This document shows, piece by piece, positions 21,755-33,354 of a DNA stretch of 64,000 nucleotides (its first letter is position 1; each line of letters starts with the position of its first letter). The notes under the pieces are model-generated. The model was not told the DNA's origin. It saw only the letters and a list, made by a program, of their open reading frames with translations, and made no database searches. The DNA is from Vandiemenella viatica. Taxonomy: Eukaryota; Arthropoda; Insecta; Orthoptera; Morabidae. The stretch is from assembly GCA_031002005.1 (NCBI GenBank), contig CM061918.1, positions 62,964,531-63,028,530 of the forward strand, in the 5' to 3' direction. A program made the translations under genes and the position numbers.

Positions 21755-23790
21755 AATCATCCACCAATATCTATCCACACCTTACCACTAGTATTTGCCT
21801 TAACACGCCCTCAATTCTATTCACACGCCTTCTATCCAGCAGTTACTCCCAAACTAAATCTTTTATTATTTCAGTTACTGAGTGCACCCTTTGTCAATTT
21901 CCAAACAAATCCAGCTGTCCTCATTTGCGCTCCTCCAACTCCATTATCTGGTAATCATAGTGTGGATCCCATATCTTGCCCCAATACTCTAGCAAGGGCT
22001 TGTATAGATTTTATAACACATCTCTCTCTCACTTGCGTGGTACATCCTTTCTCCATCCTCTTCAGCAGATGCAATAGTCTGAACTCTTTCCCTACAAACT
22101 TCCCAAAGTGCATTTTTTCAGTTTAGCTTATTGTGAACAGATATTCCCAGGTATTTACATTTTATCCCAACACGCAATCCTCTTGTTCTGAGTAATCATA
22201 CCAAACGTTTAATTCATATTTGTACACCAAATAAGTTGACACTTCTTGTAGTTTATCTTCATCCCATGGGTATCTACCCAAGTAGAAAACCTGTCAAGAT
22301 CCTTTTACATTTGCTCACAACCCTCTCTTGATGCAATTCACTTATGTAACATTATGGCCATAGATCAATGACAAAATAATTCACAATAATGATGAACAGC
22401 AATGGTCCCAATACGTTACCCTGTGGTATACCTGTTCTCAAAACCATTTTTCTTCATGTTGTAGAGACAACTTTGATTCCTTGCTTCCTATCTCTTAAAA
22501 ATTCCTCCATCCATCAAGATACATTTGGGTTCATCTCAATGGTCTTAAGTTTACAGTATTCATAACCATTATACAACTAACTCATTCAAATGCTTAAAAG
22601 ATCCACATTACTTGGACTCCCTTCTTTATTTCATGTATACACAGGTAAGTTACTAATTGAGATTCACGTGACTAGTCTCTTCTCAAATTCATGCTGCTCA
22701 CTTGCAAACCATTTCTTTTCCTCACACATTTCCCCGATGTTTCTCGCTGTACTACATTATTTCAACTTGCCCACCACTGAAGAAAAACTAATAGGGCTAT
22801 AGTTTTCAGTCCTATTTGTCAGTCTTCCCTTAAAAATGGAGCTATTATGGCACACTTCTATTCCTCTGAAACATGGGAAGTATCCAGACTTAAACTAAAT
22901 AATACTTCTAGGTAAGGTAAAATGGCTTTGGGGTCTACCTTTAACATCATCATCATCGATTTTCAACCAGGTGCCATAATCTCCTGTCTTGCCACCAATT
23001 CTACTCCCCCTCTGGTCTGCGATTAGCCAGACCCTTTTGTACTTGAGTCGTCCAATAACTTTTAAATTTCTTTTTAAAACTACGCATCTCTCTAATGATA
23101 CCATGTGACTCTATTTATGATTTTCCACTATGCTCATCTTCATTAATATGGGAATGATCCTCCTCAGTTGATCTCCCTTCTGCCCCTGTGTGACTTTCAT
23201 TAACAGTCTTACCAATCCATTTGTTCAGTATCTCAGCCATTTTCATATTCTCTGTAACTTCTCCATCTTTATCCATAACTTTCTGAATACCCTCCTTCCA
23301 GGGGAGGATCCAGGGGGGGGGGCTAGGGGGCTCAAGCCCCCCCCAAACGTATCTAGGTCCACCCCTGACATTGTAGTTTTGAGACCTTTTTTTTAGCTCT
23401 ACGGATTTGAGGCCCGAGGAGGCTATAAATACTACCTTTTTCCCGACTCAAGCCCCCCCCAAAACCAAAATCCACTGAACGCAAGCCCTCTGAACCAAAA
23501 TTCACTCAAGCCAAGCCCCCCCAAACCAAAGTCCGCTCAAGCCCCCCCCCCAAAAAAAAACAAAATCCTGGATCCGCCCCTGCCTCCTTCCTTCAGATTT
23601 TTCTAACATAGCTGCAGATATTTCTACTCGCATTATTCATGTTCCCTGCCTAGCCATGATATTTTACATGAATTTATCCATAATTTCCTTGTTTGCTGCA
23701 ATTAATTCCCTAATAGTTGTATCATACATTCTCTATTACTCAGCTGCTTCTTTATTATGTGCTGTGAAATCTTTTTTTGATGTTCTGGTA
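21755..23790 (-). mobile_element. CR1/L2-like LINE, about 1.75 kb, decayed
   Basis: Longest copy of the dominant LINE family. Reading the minus strand, about 23270-23180 encodes a linker (EVTENMKMAEILNKWIGKTV), about 22435-22375 the reverse-transcriptase motif GIPQGNVLGPLLF, and about 22000-21930 the thumb-side region (KSIQALAR block). The 3' tail is missing: similarity to the 28959-29660 copy stops near 21755. A hAT MITE (23299-23582) interrupts it. Many stops; inactive. Confidence 0.75.
23299..23582. mobile_element. hAT-like MITE with perfect 8-bp duplication
   Basis: Left end CAGGGGAGGATCCAGG, right end inverted CAGGGGCGGATCCAGG. The octamer CCTCCTTC is repeated exactly at 23291-23298 and 23583-23590. 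Interior is C-runs alternating with CAAAACC-type blocks. Inserted into the LINE above. Confidence 0.9.
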
Positions 23791-24214
23791 GAAAAATAAA
23801 GGTTTTGTACTATTGAACGAAAATATTCTTTTTTGTGAGTTAACCTACACGTTATAACATACATATTTAAGAAGATTCTATATTATATCCATATTTTTTT
23901 CCCTTTATGTATCCTGTAGCACTATTCAAAATGGGGCAAAACATAATAATTTTCTAATAATAGATCTAAGTGAGTGCATTAGATTAAACAAGAAGATCAT
24001 GCACGTCCGATTCATTTTCATCAGAGCTAACACGAAGAGAATGTGTTCCGTCAGACTAACTTGAAGAGAAAAATTATGAATACTTCTTCAGATTTAATCA
24101 GTTAAATAATGCAATGAATTTACCGTTTTTGTACAAAATGTAAACCCATGTTTATTCTAGCGTTAAATAATTTGACTACTTCTCACAATACTGTAAAGAA
24201 ATTTCTCATTTCTA

Positions 24215-24354
24215 TAAAAACTTTTCGGGTTTCAAGCCGCATCAAAATTGAGCCGTCTGGCGACGTTTCGGAAGCTTGCACTGCTTCCATTGTCAAGCCC
24301 CCTTAACATCACTGAACACTTTTGACGCGGCTTGAAACCCGAGACGTTTTTATG
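24215..24354 (-). repeat. inverted-repeat unit with decayed hammerhead-like core
   Basis: Arms containing CGGGTTTCAAGCCGC (about 24226) and its complement (about 24327) flank a centre that on the minus strand reads TTGACAA, T, stem GGAAGC/GCTTCC, GAAAC, GTC. The layout equals that of the motif at 2471-2523 but two core residues are changed (first C to T and the later G to A), so it should be inactive. Confidence 0.5.
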
Positions 24355-24502
24355 GAGTATTGCCGCCGCGAGAACGTACATAGTTATCTAATATCTCATT
24401 TGTTTCAATAGACTAAGCTTAATGTATGTTTGTATATAGAGTATCGACTCTTCGTATGGATAAATTTTGCTATCATCTTCGTATCGTCCAAAGTCCCTGC
24501 AC

Positions 24503-24957
24503 CATGGGCGTATCCAGCGAGGGACAGAGGGGGGTGGGGGGTGGCTGCTGTCCCCCCCCCCCTAGAAGAAAAATCAAGTTGCCTTCATTATGCTTCGACG
24601 AGTGAAGAACTGGCTCAGGGCAGATTGACTGGATTATGCCTGATGAGTGTACATCGAAATTTCGTGAAAGTACACCATGAAATATTGATAAATAAAGTTA
24701 TTTAAAAATTTTCTGAGAATCCGAGATGATTAATGCTTACATAAATAACTATAATTGAGTTACGATCTTGATTAACTGCATAGTATGTCCTTGGATTACT
24801 ATGTTAATCAATAATAAATATAGTTTCATCAATAGGATTGAGTTTTATTTTGTAAAAAATCGTCATGTTTCAGTCCCCCTCCCCACTTCCTCAAAAAAGT
24901 TGCCCCCCCCTAATTTAGTTGTTGCACCCCCTAGTTCTGATCCTGGCTACGTCCTTT
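24503..24957 (+). mobile_element. C-rich hAT-like MITE, copy A
   Basis: Begins CATGGGCGTATCCAGCGAGG; right end matches copy B at 30906-31385. Flanking octamers CCCTGCAC (24495-24502) and CCCTGCTC (24958-24965) match 7 of 8. Interior has CGAGTGAAGAACTGGCTCAG and CGTCATGTTTCAGTCCCC blocks shared with copy B. Confidence 0.8.
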
Positions 24958-25028
24958 CCCTGCTCCCTTTTTTGAAAACAACATGGAATGTAGTGCATCA
25001 GGACCATGGAGCATCCTTCCTCCATTAT

Positions 25029-25990
25029 TTTTTTTTTTTTTTTTTTTTTTTTATTATTTATTTATTTGCCCTTTGGTCTGAGACCATTTAGCCAGCATTA
25101 TACATTAATGTTTGTTTGTTATTTTCTTCTTACAAAGTATTGGAGGCTTCAAATCGTCAGTTCTGTGTCTTGAAGGAAGCGAACTATTGCCTTGTAGATT
25201 TGGACATTTTTTGATTGAAGAATTGTGGTAACACTCGCAGGGAATTTGACTGAAAGCTGTTCGAGGCGCCTGTAGAAACGTTTTCGTTGTGATTGAAACC
25301 GTGAACAGGAGAGAATGATGTGATTGAGGTCTGAAATTTCTTGGTCTAAGGTGCATATAGGTCTTTCTATTATATGAAGGCGGCATAAGTGGTGAGGATA
25401 ACAACCATGTCCTAGCCTCATTCTAATGATTGTTGTTGCGTGTCTTCTTGCAATATTGTGCTCTGCGAACCAGGGTGTCTTCGGTATTGTAGGTTGTACT
25501 GCTGAGTAGTGTTTTCCTCTTAGTAGCTGCGTCCGGGACCAGTCTTCATTCCAACTGAGGTATGCCTTCCTAGAGACTAGTGGGATGAAATCCCTCCAAG
25601 GTAGCTGAATGCCTGCAAAGTGCCCTTCGTTGATGCTCTGTTTCGCTAGCTGGTCGACGATTTCACTGTGCATTATTCCTATATGACCTTTAATCCAGAG
25701 AAAATGTACTTGTATGCCAATTGAAGAAGCTTCTGAAGCTAATCTTATTATTTCATACAGGTATTGATGCATTTTGTTACTCCATACTGGGTTCTGTAAT
25801 TTCTGGAGAGCGCTCTTAGCGTCAGTAAGTATTAAGATCCTTGGAAAGTGCTTGTCTAGTCCGTACTTGATAGCTGCGCACATGGCTATAGTTTCCGCTG
25901 TGTAAATTGACGTCTCTGCAGGTAGTAATGTTTGTCCGTACTCGTTAGTATGTGGGCAATAATAAGCGTATGATCAGGACACTTATTATT
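25029..25990 (-). mobile_element. LINE 3' part with RNase H domain and A-tail
   Basis: Minus strand. One open frame (25149 up to about 25985, without a start codon of its own) encodes an RNase H domain: AETIAMCAAIKYGL carries the glutamate region, ILTDAKSAL the aspartate, and FLWIKGHIGIMHSEIVDQLA the C-terminal acidic helix. A Cys/His cluster follows near residues 180-195 of the frame (CTLDQ-LNHIILSC). The 3' end runs into a TTTATTT-containing tract and a T-run at 25029-25052, the complement of a poly-A tail. RNase H places it in the I/R1/Jockey-related LINE groups that keep this domain. 5' truncated but the visible frame is unbroken, so it is fairly young. Confidence 0.85.
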
Positions 25991-26119
25991 TGTTACCATC
26001 TCTGAGTTGTAGATTGGTGTGATCTTTGATTTGTTTACATCGTAATTTGTCTTGTGTCATCAAGTGCTAATTTTGACTTACCTAATTCTTAGAAAAGAGG
26101 GATAGGATTTCTGTTTTTT

Positions 26120-26510
26120 GTGATATTGTTGATCTTTTGGGTGAGTGGTAAAATTTGGTACTCGCATTTGGGAGGACATATGTTTGATTCCGTGTCCGAT
26201 CATTCACATTCTGCGGAATTACTGTCAGATGCCCGAAGTCTTCCAAAGCCCATGAGCAGTTTTCGGGATTACTGGAGATCGCGATTCCGCCAGGAGTTGT
26301 CATCATAATACTGCAGTGGTCAAACGCAAGACTCCACTATAAATTCTTCCCTAAGTACATTTAACGGTTTCATACTGGTCCAGGCTGTATTACAACGGAA
26401 TTACTGCCTGATAATAATACGTCTTACGACTGACTACATCAGTATTCCAACGATATTACTATATGTTGTAGCGGAATCGCGATCTCCAGTAGACCCCAGT
26501 TTTCTTCTTA
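26120..26510 (+). repeat. SINE-like head plus repeat shared with 42.9 kb
   Basis: A tRNA-like stretch (CTCGCATTTGGGAGGACATA, then TTTGATTCCG) at 26160-26200 is followed by a segment (GTACATTTAACGG, CTGTATTACAACGGAATTAC, GCGATCTCCAGTAGACC) that recurs at 42955-43165. Probably a composite, diverged SINE-related unit. Confidence 0.5.
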
Positions 26511-26835
26511 TACCTTGCATATTTAGAATACAAAAAGTAAAATGTATAAAAAACAAAATTTCACTTAGGGATTAAACTTGTAAGTAAATTACCTCATAAT
26601 ATAGAAACCAGGGCCACATCAGACAGGGAAAATTTTTAGAAATTGTTGATGTCATATGCTCAGTACCACTCCTTTTACTCAGAAGAAGAATATTTAAAAT
26701 ATATTATCTGAAGTAATTAATGTAAATATTTATATTTGGTGTGCCTTGTATTATGTGCAAATGTATATGATTTAGAGGGCAAATAAAATACTACTATTAC
26801 TTCTACATCTGTCCTCTACACAATAACAAACTTCA

Positions 26836-27193
26836 GGTAATATCAAGATGGGGATACCGCTGCGGCCACGCGTAGTAAACACACAGATCACGTGGTATAT
26901 ATGACATCATTGTGACGTAAAGTCCAGGCTGCATTACAACATAAACTCAAATGATGATTGACGAAATCATATTTTATAAATATGCGTTTCGGTCGTAATG
27001 CAGCCTGGACCAAAGTGAAATGTAACCATAATGCACAATATTGCAGATATCCAATTTTCAGATCATATCTATAGTTGTTACATTGTTGGTACGTGCAACC
27101 TGGACCTTACGTCACAATTATGTCATATATACCACGTGATCTGTGTATTTACTACGCGAGGCTGCAGCGGTACCCCCATCTTGATATTACCCC
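26836..27193. mobile_element. 358-bp foldback element, 8-bp duplication
   Basis: Two arms of about 100 bp in inverted orientation (26836-26935 and about 27095-27193; shared blocks GGTAATATCAAGATGGG and CACAGATCACGTGGTATATA). Inside is a second, smaller inverted pair around TCCAGGCTGCATTAC (26922 and 26998). The octamer AAACTTCA is repeated exactly at 26828-26835 and 27194-27201. Non-coding. Confidence 0.85.
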
Positions 27194-27472
27194 AAACTTC
27201 AAATTGTATTAGACCAAAACTTTGCCATTTCCATTGCATTTTCTGAGGTTTTGTATTAAGTCAACTTCCATGCAGGATAGTTGGACAGTTTGATCTCTGC
27301 AATCACACGTTATTGGCCTCAGCATAGCCTCATCTTGCTAGATTAACCTTGGATCTGCCCACTCATTATCTCAGCCTATTCAGAGACTTTTGTATCATTC
27401 CTTGTCATTGCCAGGTGGTAAAGTTTCAGACAGTCTTCCCCAACCAGATGGGAGAATGAATTTATCGTATAA

Positions 27473-27877
27473 CAGTGTTTTTCAGCCTGTGCTCCATGGA
27501 CTACCTGTGGTTCCCGAAGGAAGGACAGGTGGTCTGATTGAATTAAAGATATCATATGAAAAAGTATGTTAGTAAAACTGTTCACATAAAATTAGTATAG
27601 TACTTGTACTGCATAAGTATATAAAATAGTATAAGCGCATAAATCATACTTTATAAAAGCCATAAGTATTTCAACAACCATACAAAAATCTGGTATTTTT
27701 AGGATATGAGAATATGACTACATTGTTACTGTACGAAAATATGTTTCCAACTGGCATCAGAGAGCATGACATTCTTTTGAGGAGTAAACTAATGTCTGTT
27801 TTGTGAGGGTAAGTGGTCTGTAGAAATATATTTAACATTTTACTGTTACCTGGGTTCAAAACGGTCGAGAAACGCTG
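27473..27877. mobile_element. hAT-like MITE, diverged
   Basis: Left end CAGTGTTTTTCAGCC and inverted right end CAGCGTTTCTCGACC match the CAGTG-TTCTCAACC pattern common in hAT families. Flanking octamers agree at 5 of 8. No ORF. Confidence 0.55.
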
Positions 27878-27879
27878 TT

Positions 27880-28415
27880 TTATAGGATGACTGCAATATT
27901 CCTTATTACTTCATTTCCTACAAAATAACAGAGTCCTTTTGGGAATAATACTTTATAGCTTATTCTCAGGTCTGGATACCAAGTGTAATTCCCTCTTGCA
28001 GTCATACTAAATAACTTAAATTTATAATTCAGCTCATAATTCATATCAAGGTTCAAATCTCAAAAGTGGCACACAGTCCAGCTTGTATCTGTAATTGTGT
28101 TAGCAAATACTGGGATAGTTTCCCCTTTTCATGTGAGAAATAGATGTCTGCATAATGTATCCTTCAAGTAATAACACATCATTGTTGCAAGAAAAAGTTT
28201 ATCTGCATCCGATAGTCTAGACTCTAGAGGATTTCACAGTAAAATTAGGAAAACGGGGGAGCTGAAACTACAGAAAGTAGTGAAAATAATTAGTTCACCA
28301 AACCAAATGTATTAAAACTGCCCAACCCCTCTAATGGTATTATTTTTAGTTCTTTCTTTTCATTAAGCTAGAATAGAACAGGCCAGGAGACAATCTATTA
28401 AAATAATTTTTTTTT
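27880..28415. other. no gene recognised
   Basis: AT-rich; nothing supportable. Confidence 0.4.
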
Positions 28416-28419
28416 CATA

Positions 28420-28880
28420 AGATTGGATCTCAGTCTGCAATTGAGAATGCGATTGATTCACTGCTATGTGTTCTCCATTCTTCTCTATGGGTGTGAGAGC
28501 TGGACCTTAGACCAAAGTCTAGAGAAAAGAAGTGAAGCTTTTGAAATGTGTTTGCTTCGTCATCTCCTACGCATATCTGAAAATCTCAAACAAAGAAGTA
28601 CTTCAACGGTTGGAGAAACAAAAAGATCTGCTGCTCACTAAAAAGCAAAGGAAAACACTATATCTGGGACACATTATGACAGTCAAGTGGTACTCATCAC
28701 TGAAGAGAAGATACGGGAAAAAATACTCGTTGGAAGGAGAAGGAATTCGTGGCTGAAGGACATTCAGGGAGGGTACAGCAGCTCGTTAGAAGAGGCTTTC
28801 CATGCTGCAATGTCATGTCCAGAGCTATATGTACCACCATCATTTTATAGGAGAAGGCGACTTAAGAATAAGAATTAGTT
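28420..28880 (+). mobile_element. non-LTR retrotransposon RT C-terminus, frameshifted
   Basis: Encodes in pieces the end of a reverse-transcriptase ORF: RLIHCYVFSILLYGCESWTL (28448-28507), EAFEMCLLRHLLRIS (28529-28573), EVLQRLEKQKDLLL, LGHIM and, in the third frame, RRRNSWLKDIQGGY (28733 onward). At least two frameshifts. Related to but distinct from the 62416-63210 family. Confidence 0.75.
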
Positions 28881-28958
28881 TTTTATTTTTGCAGTCCATA
28901 ACTGAAGTAATTTGTAAAATCTATTGAAATGATCCAGAGTTCTTACTGGTGCATTATT

Positions 28959-29660
28959 TAATTTAATTTGATTGTGATGGAGTGCACGATCCAGTGGCAA
29001 TTTCCTTAAACACCAGTTTTCCGCCTTCCCTGTACCTGCCTACTTTTCGCCTTGACAGATTTCAACTTTAAATTCTTTTAGTGATTTTGGTAAATTATAT
29101 ATCATTCCCGTTCGTAATTTATTACAATCTTTGACCTTACCTTCAAAAGAAAATCTTCCCACACTGTTATACCTGAAATCAAGTGCCGGCTTGTCATATT
29201 TTCTCTGTCACACACCTTTCTCAAGTCTTCCACCAATGTCTATCCATGCATCATCAGTTATCACCAATATACACCCTGTACACCTCCATAACTCTCTCCA
29301 CCCTCCTCCTGTCTTCCAATAAAATTCCATTAAAATTCATTTATCATATCAGTTGCTGATTGTGTTCTGCCATAATTTCCAGAGACAAATCTAGCAGCCC
29401 TTCCTTGCACCTGCTCCAACTTCTGTTTTTGATACACAAAATTTTGGTCCCATATTCCACCATATTCAAGCAATGGTCTGACCAAAGTTTTGTAAACCAA
29501 TTCCCTTACTTCTCTGGTACAGCCCCTCATCACTTTCTCCAACAAGTAAAGATTTTTGAAACCCTTTCCTACCACCTGTCCAATTTGTCCTGCCCAGTTG
29601 AGCTTGTTATCAAATGTTACACTAAGGTATTTATATTTAAAGTCTAAAGCAAGCAGTTCA
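28959..29660 (-). mobile_element. CR1/L2-like LINE, 3' part with tail
   Basis: Minus strand: 29575-29330 encodes KGFKNLYLLEKVMRGCTREV, VYKTLVRPLLEYGG and the WVQ-like VQGRAARFVSGNYG motif of the RT thumb region. The family tail with a weakened hairpin (GGATCGTGCACTCC) ends at about 28959. Immediately upstream lies an unrelated CTTGAAG-containing segment, the 5' truncation point. Confidence 0.75.
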
Positions 29661-29664
29661 TTGC

Positions 29665-30900
29665 TTGAAGATTTCTTGGGTATGCAGCCGGATCAATTGA
29701 TCGTAGTTTAATGAATTTTTGACGATGTAAAATGTCATCATCTTTACGTTATGCAACCAGATTAATTCTAATAATTTAACTGGAAACAAATCTCAAAATT
29801 TTAATGTATATCACCATTTGTCCACCATCTGGTTTCCTGCTTTTGTGAGCTTATTACACAAAAAATGCATTCATATATTATTTAAGAATTGTAACAATTT
29901 TACCATTCTTTTCCTTTTTGATATTGTCATATTCCTATAACTGTTTTGGAACTTGCATCCTTGATAGTTTGTTACCGTTTCTTCTGCATTTCATGCCCCT
30001 TTTCTTTATTTTGCTTGTATTGAGACTAAATTAACGTTTTCTTATTTTGTTTGTGCAATTCTGTGGTATATTTCGTCTTATCCGCACTAACACTTTCTCA
30101 TTATGTGTCTATTCCACATCAAAAGCTTTATTTCATTTTCTTTATTGCCACCATAGTACACAAATTAAAAGTCAGAGGTTACTTGATTGTGGTGGAAGTA
30201 AGTATCACTTGGCACTGAAGATGGAGAAAGAAATATTCTCCAAAGTAAAGAATGTGAGTTGTAAAACCTAAACTGTAGAAGATGCGTATCTACTCAGAGT
30301 TTCAACTAGTCCCTTTTCAGACCTGTGCTTGGTGGACAACTGGTAACTTTTTGTCCTTGGATCAGAATAAGTCGGTACAGCCCCTGAATCTGACCATTCT
30401 GACCACTCATTAAAAATGCTGGGATGGTTCCTTAATAACAGGCCACAGCCGATTTCATTTTGTTAACTACTACTCTATCACAGCTTTTTAGTTTCTACAA
30501 ACTTTCTTGGTGCATTGGGAGGGAAGTAGGAGAAAAAAAGAATATCCAGCAGTGAAGAATGGGGTCTGGTTGGAGATGCGGTGAAAGGTTGGAGGAAGAT
30601 GGTTATAAACTGGAGTGGAAGTGGAATATATGCTAGTTACATGCTTTAATTCCAAAGATAAAAAATCTGAGTCAACGGAGAGGAAAATAATCTTATAAAA
30701 TATCTATTATGAATAATCTGTAGGGAATGACATGCATTCATAGCATACTTGATCATGACTGTGTAAGTAAAAACAAACTAATTTAGAATTTTCAGTTCCT
30801 AAATTATTATTCTGAATTGGCTTAATATTCCTGAAACCTTGTAAAGTTTTAAACAAAATTAAGTTATAGGATTCTGCTACAATCTTCATTAATAATGGCT
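29665..30900. other. no gene recognised
   Basis: Starts with one arm of the hairpin family seen at 13216-13300, then AT-rich DNA without a supportable feature. Confidence 0.4.
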
Positions 30901-30905
30901 TGCTT

Positions 30906-31385
30906 CATGGGCGAATCCAGCGAGGCGCAGAGGGGGGGCTGCTGCCCTCCCTCCCAGAAGAAAACTCAAGTTGCCTTCAGTACGCTTCGACGAGTGAAGA
31001 ACTGGCTCAGGAGCACTTTGGGAGAGAAAGATTGACTGGATTATGTCTGATGAGTGTGCATCGAAATTTCATGAAAGAACATCGTGATATATTGACAAAT
31101 AAAGTTATTGGAAAATTTTCTGAGAATCCAAGACGATCAATCTATACATAAAAAAACTAACTGAATTACAATCTTAATTAACTACATAGTAGGTCCTTAG
31201 ATTAATTAGTTTGATTACTATATTAACCAATAATAAAAATAGTTTCCTGGATAGGTTTGAGTTTCATTTTGTAAGAAATCGTCATGTTTCAGTCCCCCAC
31301 ACCACTTCCTCGAAACCAATATCAGTTGCCCCCCCCCAGTTCATATCTTGCCCCCCCTCTAGTTCTGATGCTGGATACGCCTTTG
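30906..31385 (+). mobile_element. C-rich hAT-like MITE, copy B
   Basis: Left end CATGGGCGAATCCAGC, inverted right end CAAAGGCGTATCCAGC. Octamers GCTTGCTT (30898-30905) and GCTTGGTT (31386-31393) match 7 of 8. Same orientation and block order as copy A at 24503-24957; it keeps about 15 bp (GGAGCACTTTGGGAGAGAAA region) that copy A lacks. Confidence 0.8.
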
Positions 31386-31389
31386 GCTT

Positions 31390-32090
31390 GGTTCTTCAGG
31401 TACTATTGAAAGCTTAGAAAGAAAAACACAGAATTACGTCAAAGTGTAGCTTGTGATAACTTATCTACTAACTGATTCAGTCCAGCAATGCATCCAGTTC
31501 CTACAATATATTAATTTCTCTGATCCTGAGTAGCAGAAATAAATAAAAATAGCATTTTCTATAAAACCGAAGTGTCACTCCAGTAATCTGACTCTTTTTA
31601 ACATTTCGTTCTTCTAGGATCGAAGTGTTGGTTCTCTTTTTCAGTCATGATACGTAATAATTTTGTTGGAATCATCTCTCTTAATGGTTCGATTTTCTCT
31701 ACTGGGTTACTTTGGTTATCATAGAGCCTGGTCACAAAAATTGATGCATCTGTTCATTACGTACCTGTAGATATGCATGTTGCAAAGAATTGGCATGATC
31801 TGTTGTCTTAATTGAATCTCATCTTTATTCTGACTTCCTGATCGTTTAAATTGTTGACTTTTCAGCCCCCCATTTCTGACTCCATAGTCACATATTTTAT
31901 TATAAATGCATCGTAACTTTACAAAAGCCAAAACCAAATTATAATTTTTTGGGTCTGTCTACATATTAATGTTAAATAACTGAATGTTCTTTCCTTAATA
32001 GCTCTTCCACTTTGATTGGTGTAAATTATCCTGGCTGGTAATGACTTCCATGCAGTCCTTGCAGCATTCTTACTTCCATTATACAGGGTC
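31390..32090. other. no gene recognised
   Basis: AT-rich; a few pieces such as 31600-31700 look like minus-strand LINE remains, but too weak to name. Confidence 0.35.
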
Positions 32091-32093
32091 CGG

Positions 32094-32757
32094 CAATAAA
32101 ACCTCCCTCATTTTAATGTGTTGTCACATAAAAACTAAATATGATAGAGAATAATTACTTTTATTTATGAAAAATACATACTTTGCCATTTTTAATTATT
32201 TGGTTTTAAAAATTATATCTGCCCTCCATTGTTGACACATTGACAAAGTCTATCCAGAAAGTTCTACATACATTTTCACGTCATTTCTCTTGGAATGGCT
32301 GCCAATTCTTGGGTAATGGCCTCTTTAAGTGCTTGCAGTGTTGTGGGATGATGTTTGTACACTATAGGCTTTAAGTGTCCCCAAAGATTGGTGAATGTTG
32401 CATAGACACACTCACACGCGCCAAATTTTCCGGCGTTGTTGCAGTCCGAGGATGGCCTGGAGGTTTTTTTTAGTGCTGAACCTGTCTTTCTAAAGTTTGA
32501 CATCCACAGTTGAATAGTTTTTCTATCCGGGACACGATCATGTAGGCCAAGTTCGAATCGTCTCCGAAAATCTGAGAACAACTGTTACGAATAAATTCGT
32601 CCACAACAAACGCACGATACTCACCAAGCCATGACATAGCGCACACTGAAAATGGCAGGTACACCTCTTTAAAACAAAACACATTCCACATCAGTATCCT
32701 CACTACAACCCACATGCCGGCTACGTGAAATGTGGGAGGTTTTATTGCCGGACCCTG
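32094..32757 (-). mobile_element. deleted mariner/IS630-like transposon
   Basis: Perfect inverted termini CAGGGTCCGGCAATAAAACC, extending to CTCCC, flanked by TATA (32090-32093 and 32758-32761, TA duplication type). On the minus strand the N-terminal helix-turn-helix region of the transposase can be read (MSWLGEYRAFVVDEFIRNS, then RRRFELGLHDRVPDRKTIQL, then NFRKTGSALKK), followed after a deletion by the C-terminal end (YKHHPTTLQALKEAI). The DDE core is missing and frames shift, so it is non-autonomous. The identical ends suggest fairly recent movement by an enzyme supplied from elsewhere. Confidence 0.85.
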
Positions 32758-32759
32758 TA

Positions 32760-33350
32760 TATCCATTCTGTATACATTTCTTCATATTACATAATGTTAA
32801 TTTTCTTGGACTGTCGCATGGCCTCCTTCATGTATGTGTAGATTGGCACATTATATTTCTGTTGTAGTCAGATCTTACAACATTTCAACATACTTACACT
32901 TCACTTATCCATATAACTGTTTGCATATCGTACAAAAAATTATATAACAATTCTTTATGTACTATGTTATGTTTAGTTTCTAAACCATTTACGATAAGGA
33001 CCTTTCAATTTCCAAACTGTAGTCCCTTTTTTATCTCCCTCTGTCAGTATTTTTTTTTTTTTGCCTTTGAAACCTTCCAATGTATAGGCATAGGAGATCC
33101 ATTTAGCAATTGTTGGAGCTTCACTTGCCTTATACCTTTTTGACAGCAGACTTAACATTATTTTAGCTATTTTTTAGTTTTGTGGGAATATTCCTTACTG
33201 TATGTGCATATTTTCAATTTTAATAATTTCAAGGGTCGTATCACTACAAAACTGATTCCTGTGAAATCACTTCAGGCAAATGCAATGGATTATCCTTTAG
33301 GCCATTGCCAAATTCCAACAGATAGATAACGGGAGATTGATTATGATTAT
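32760..33350. other. no gene recognised
   Basis: AT-rich; a T-run at 33050-33061. Nothing supportable. Confidence 0.4.
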
Positions 33351-33354
33351 GTGG

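Noticed and set aside
24630..24665. CTGATGA followed by GAAA (also 31046-31080), hammerhead-like
   Set aside because: No stem II or stem I can be formed; both lie in the same position of a hAT MITE and look accidental.
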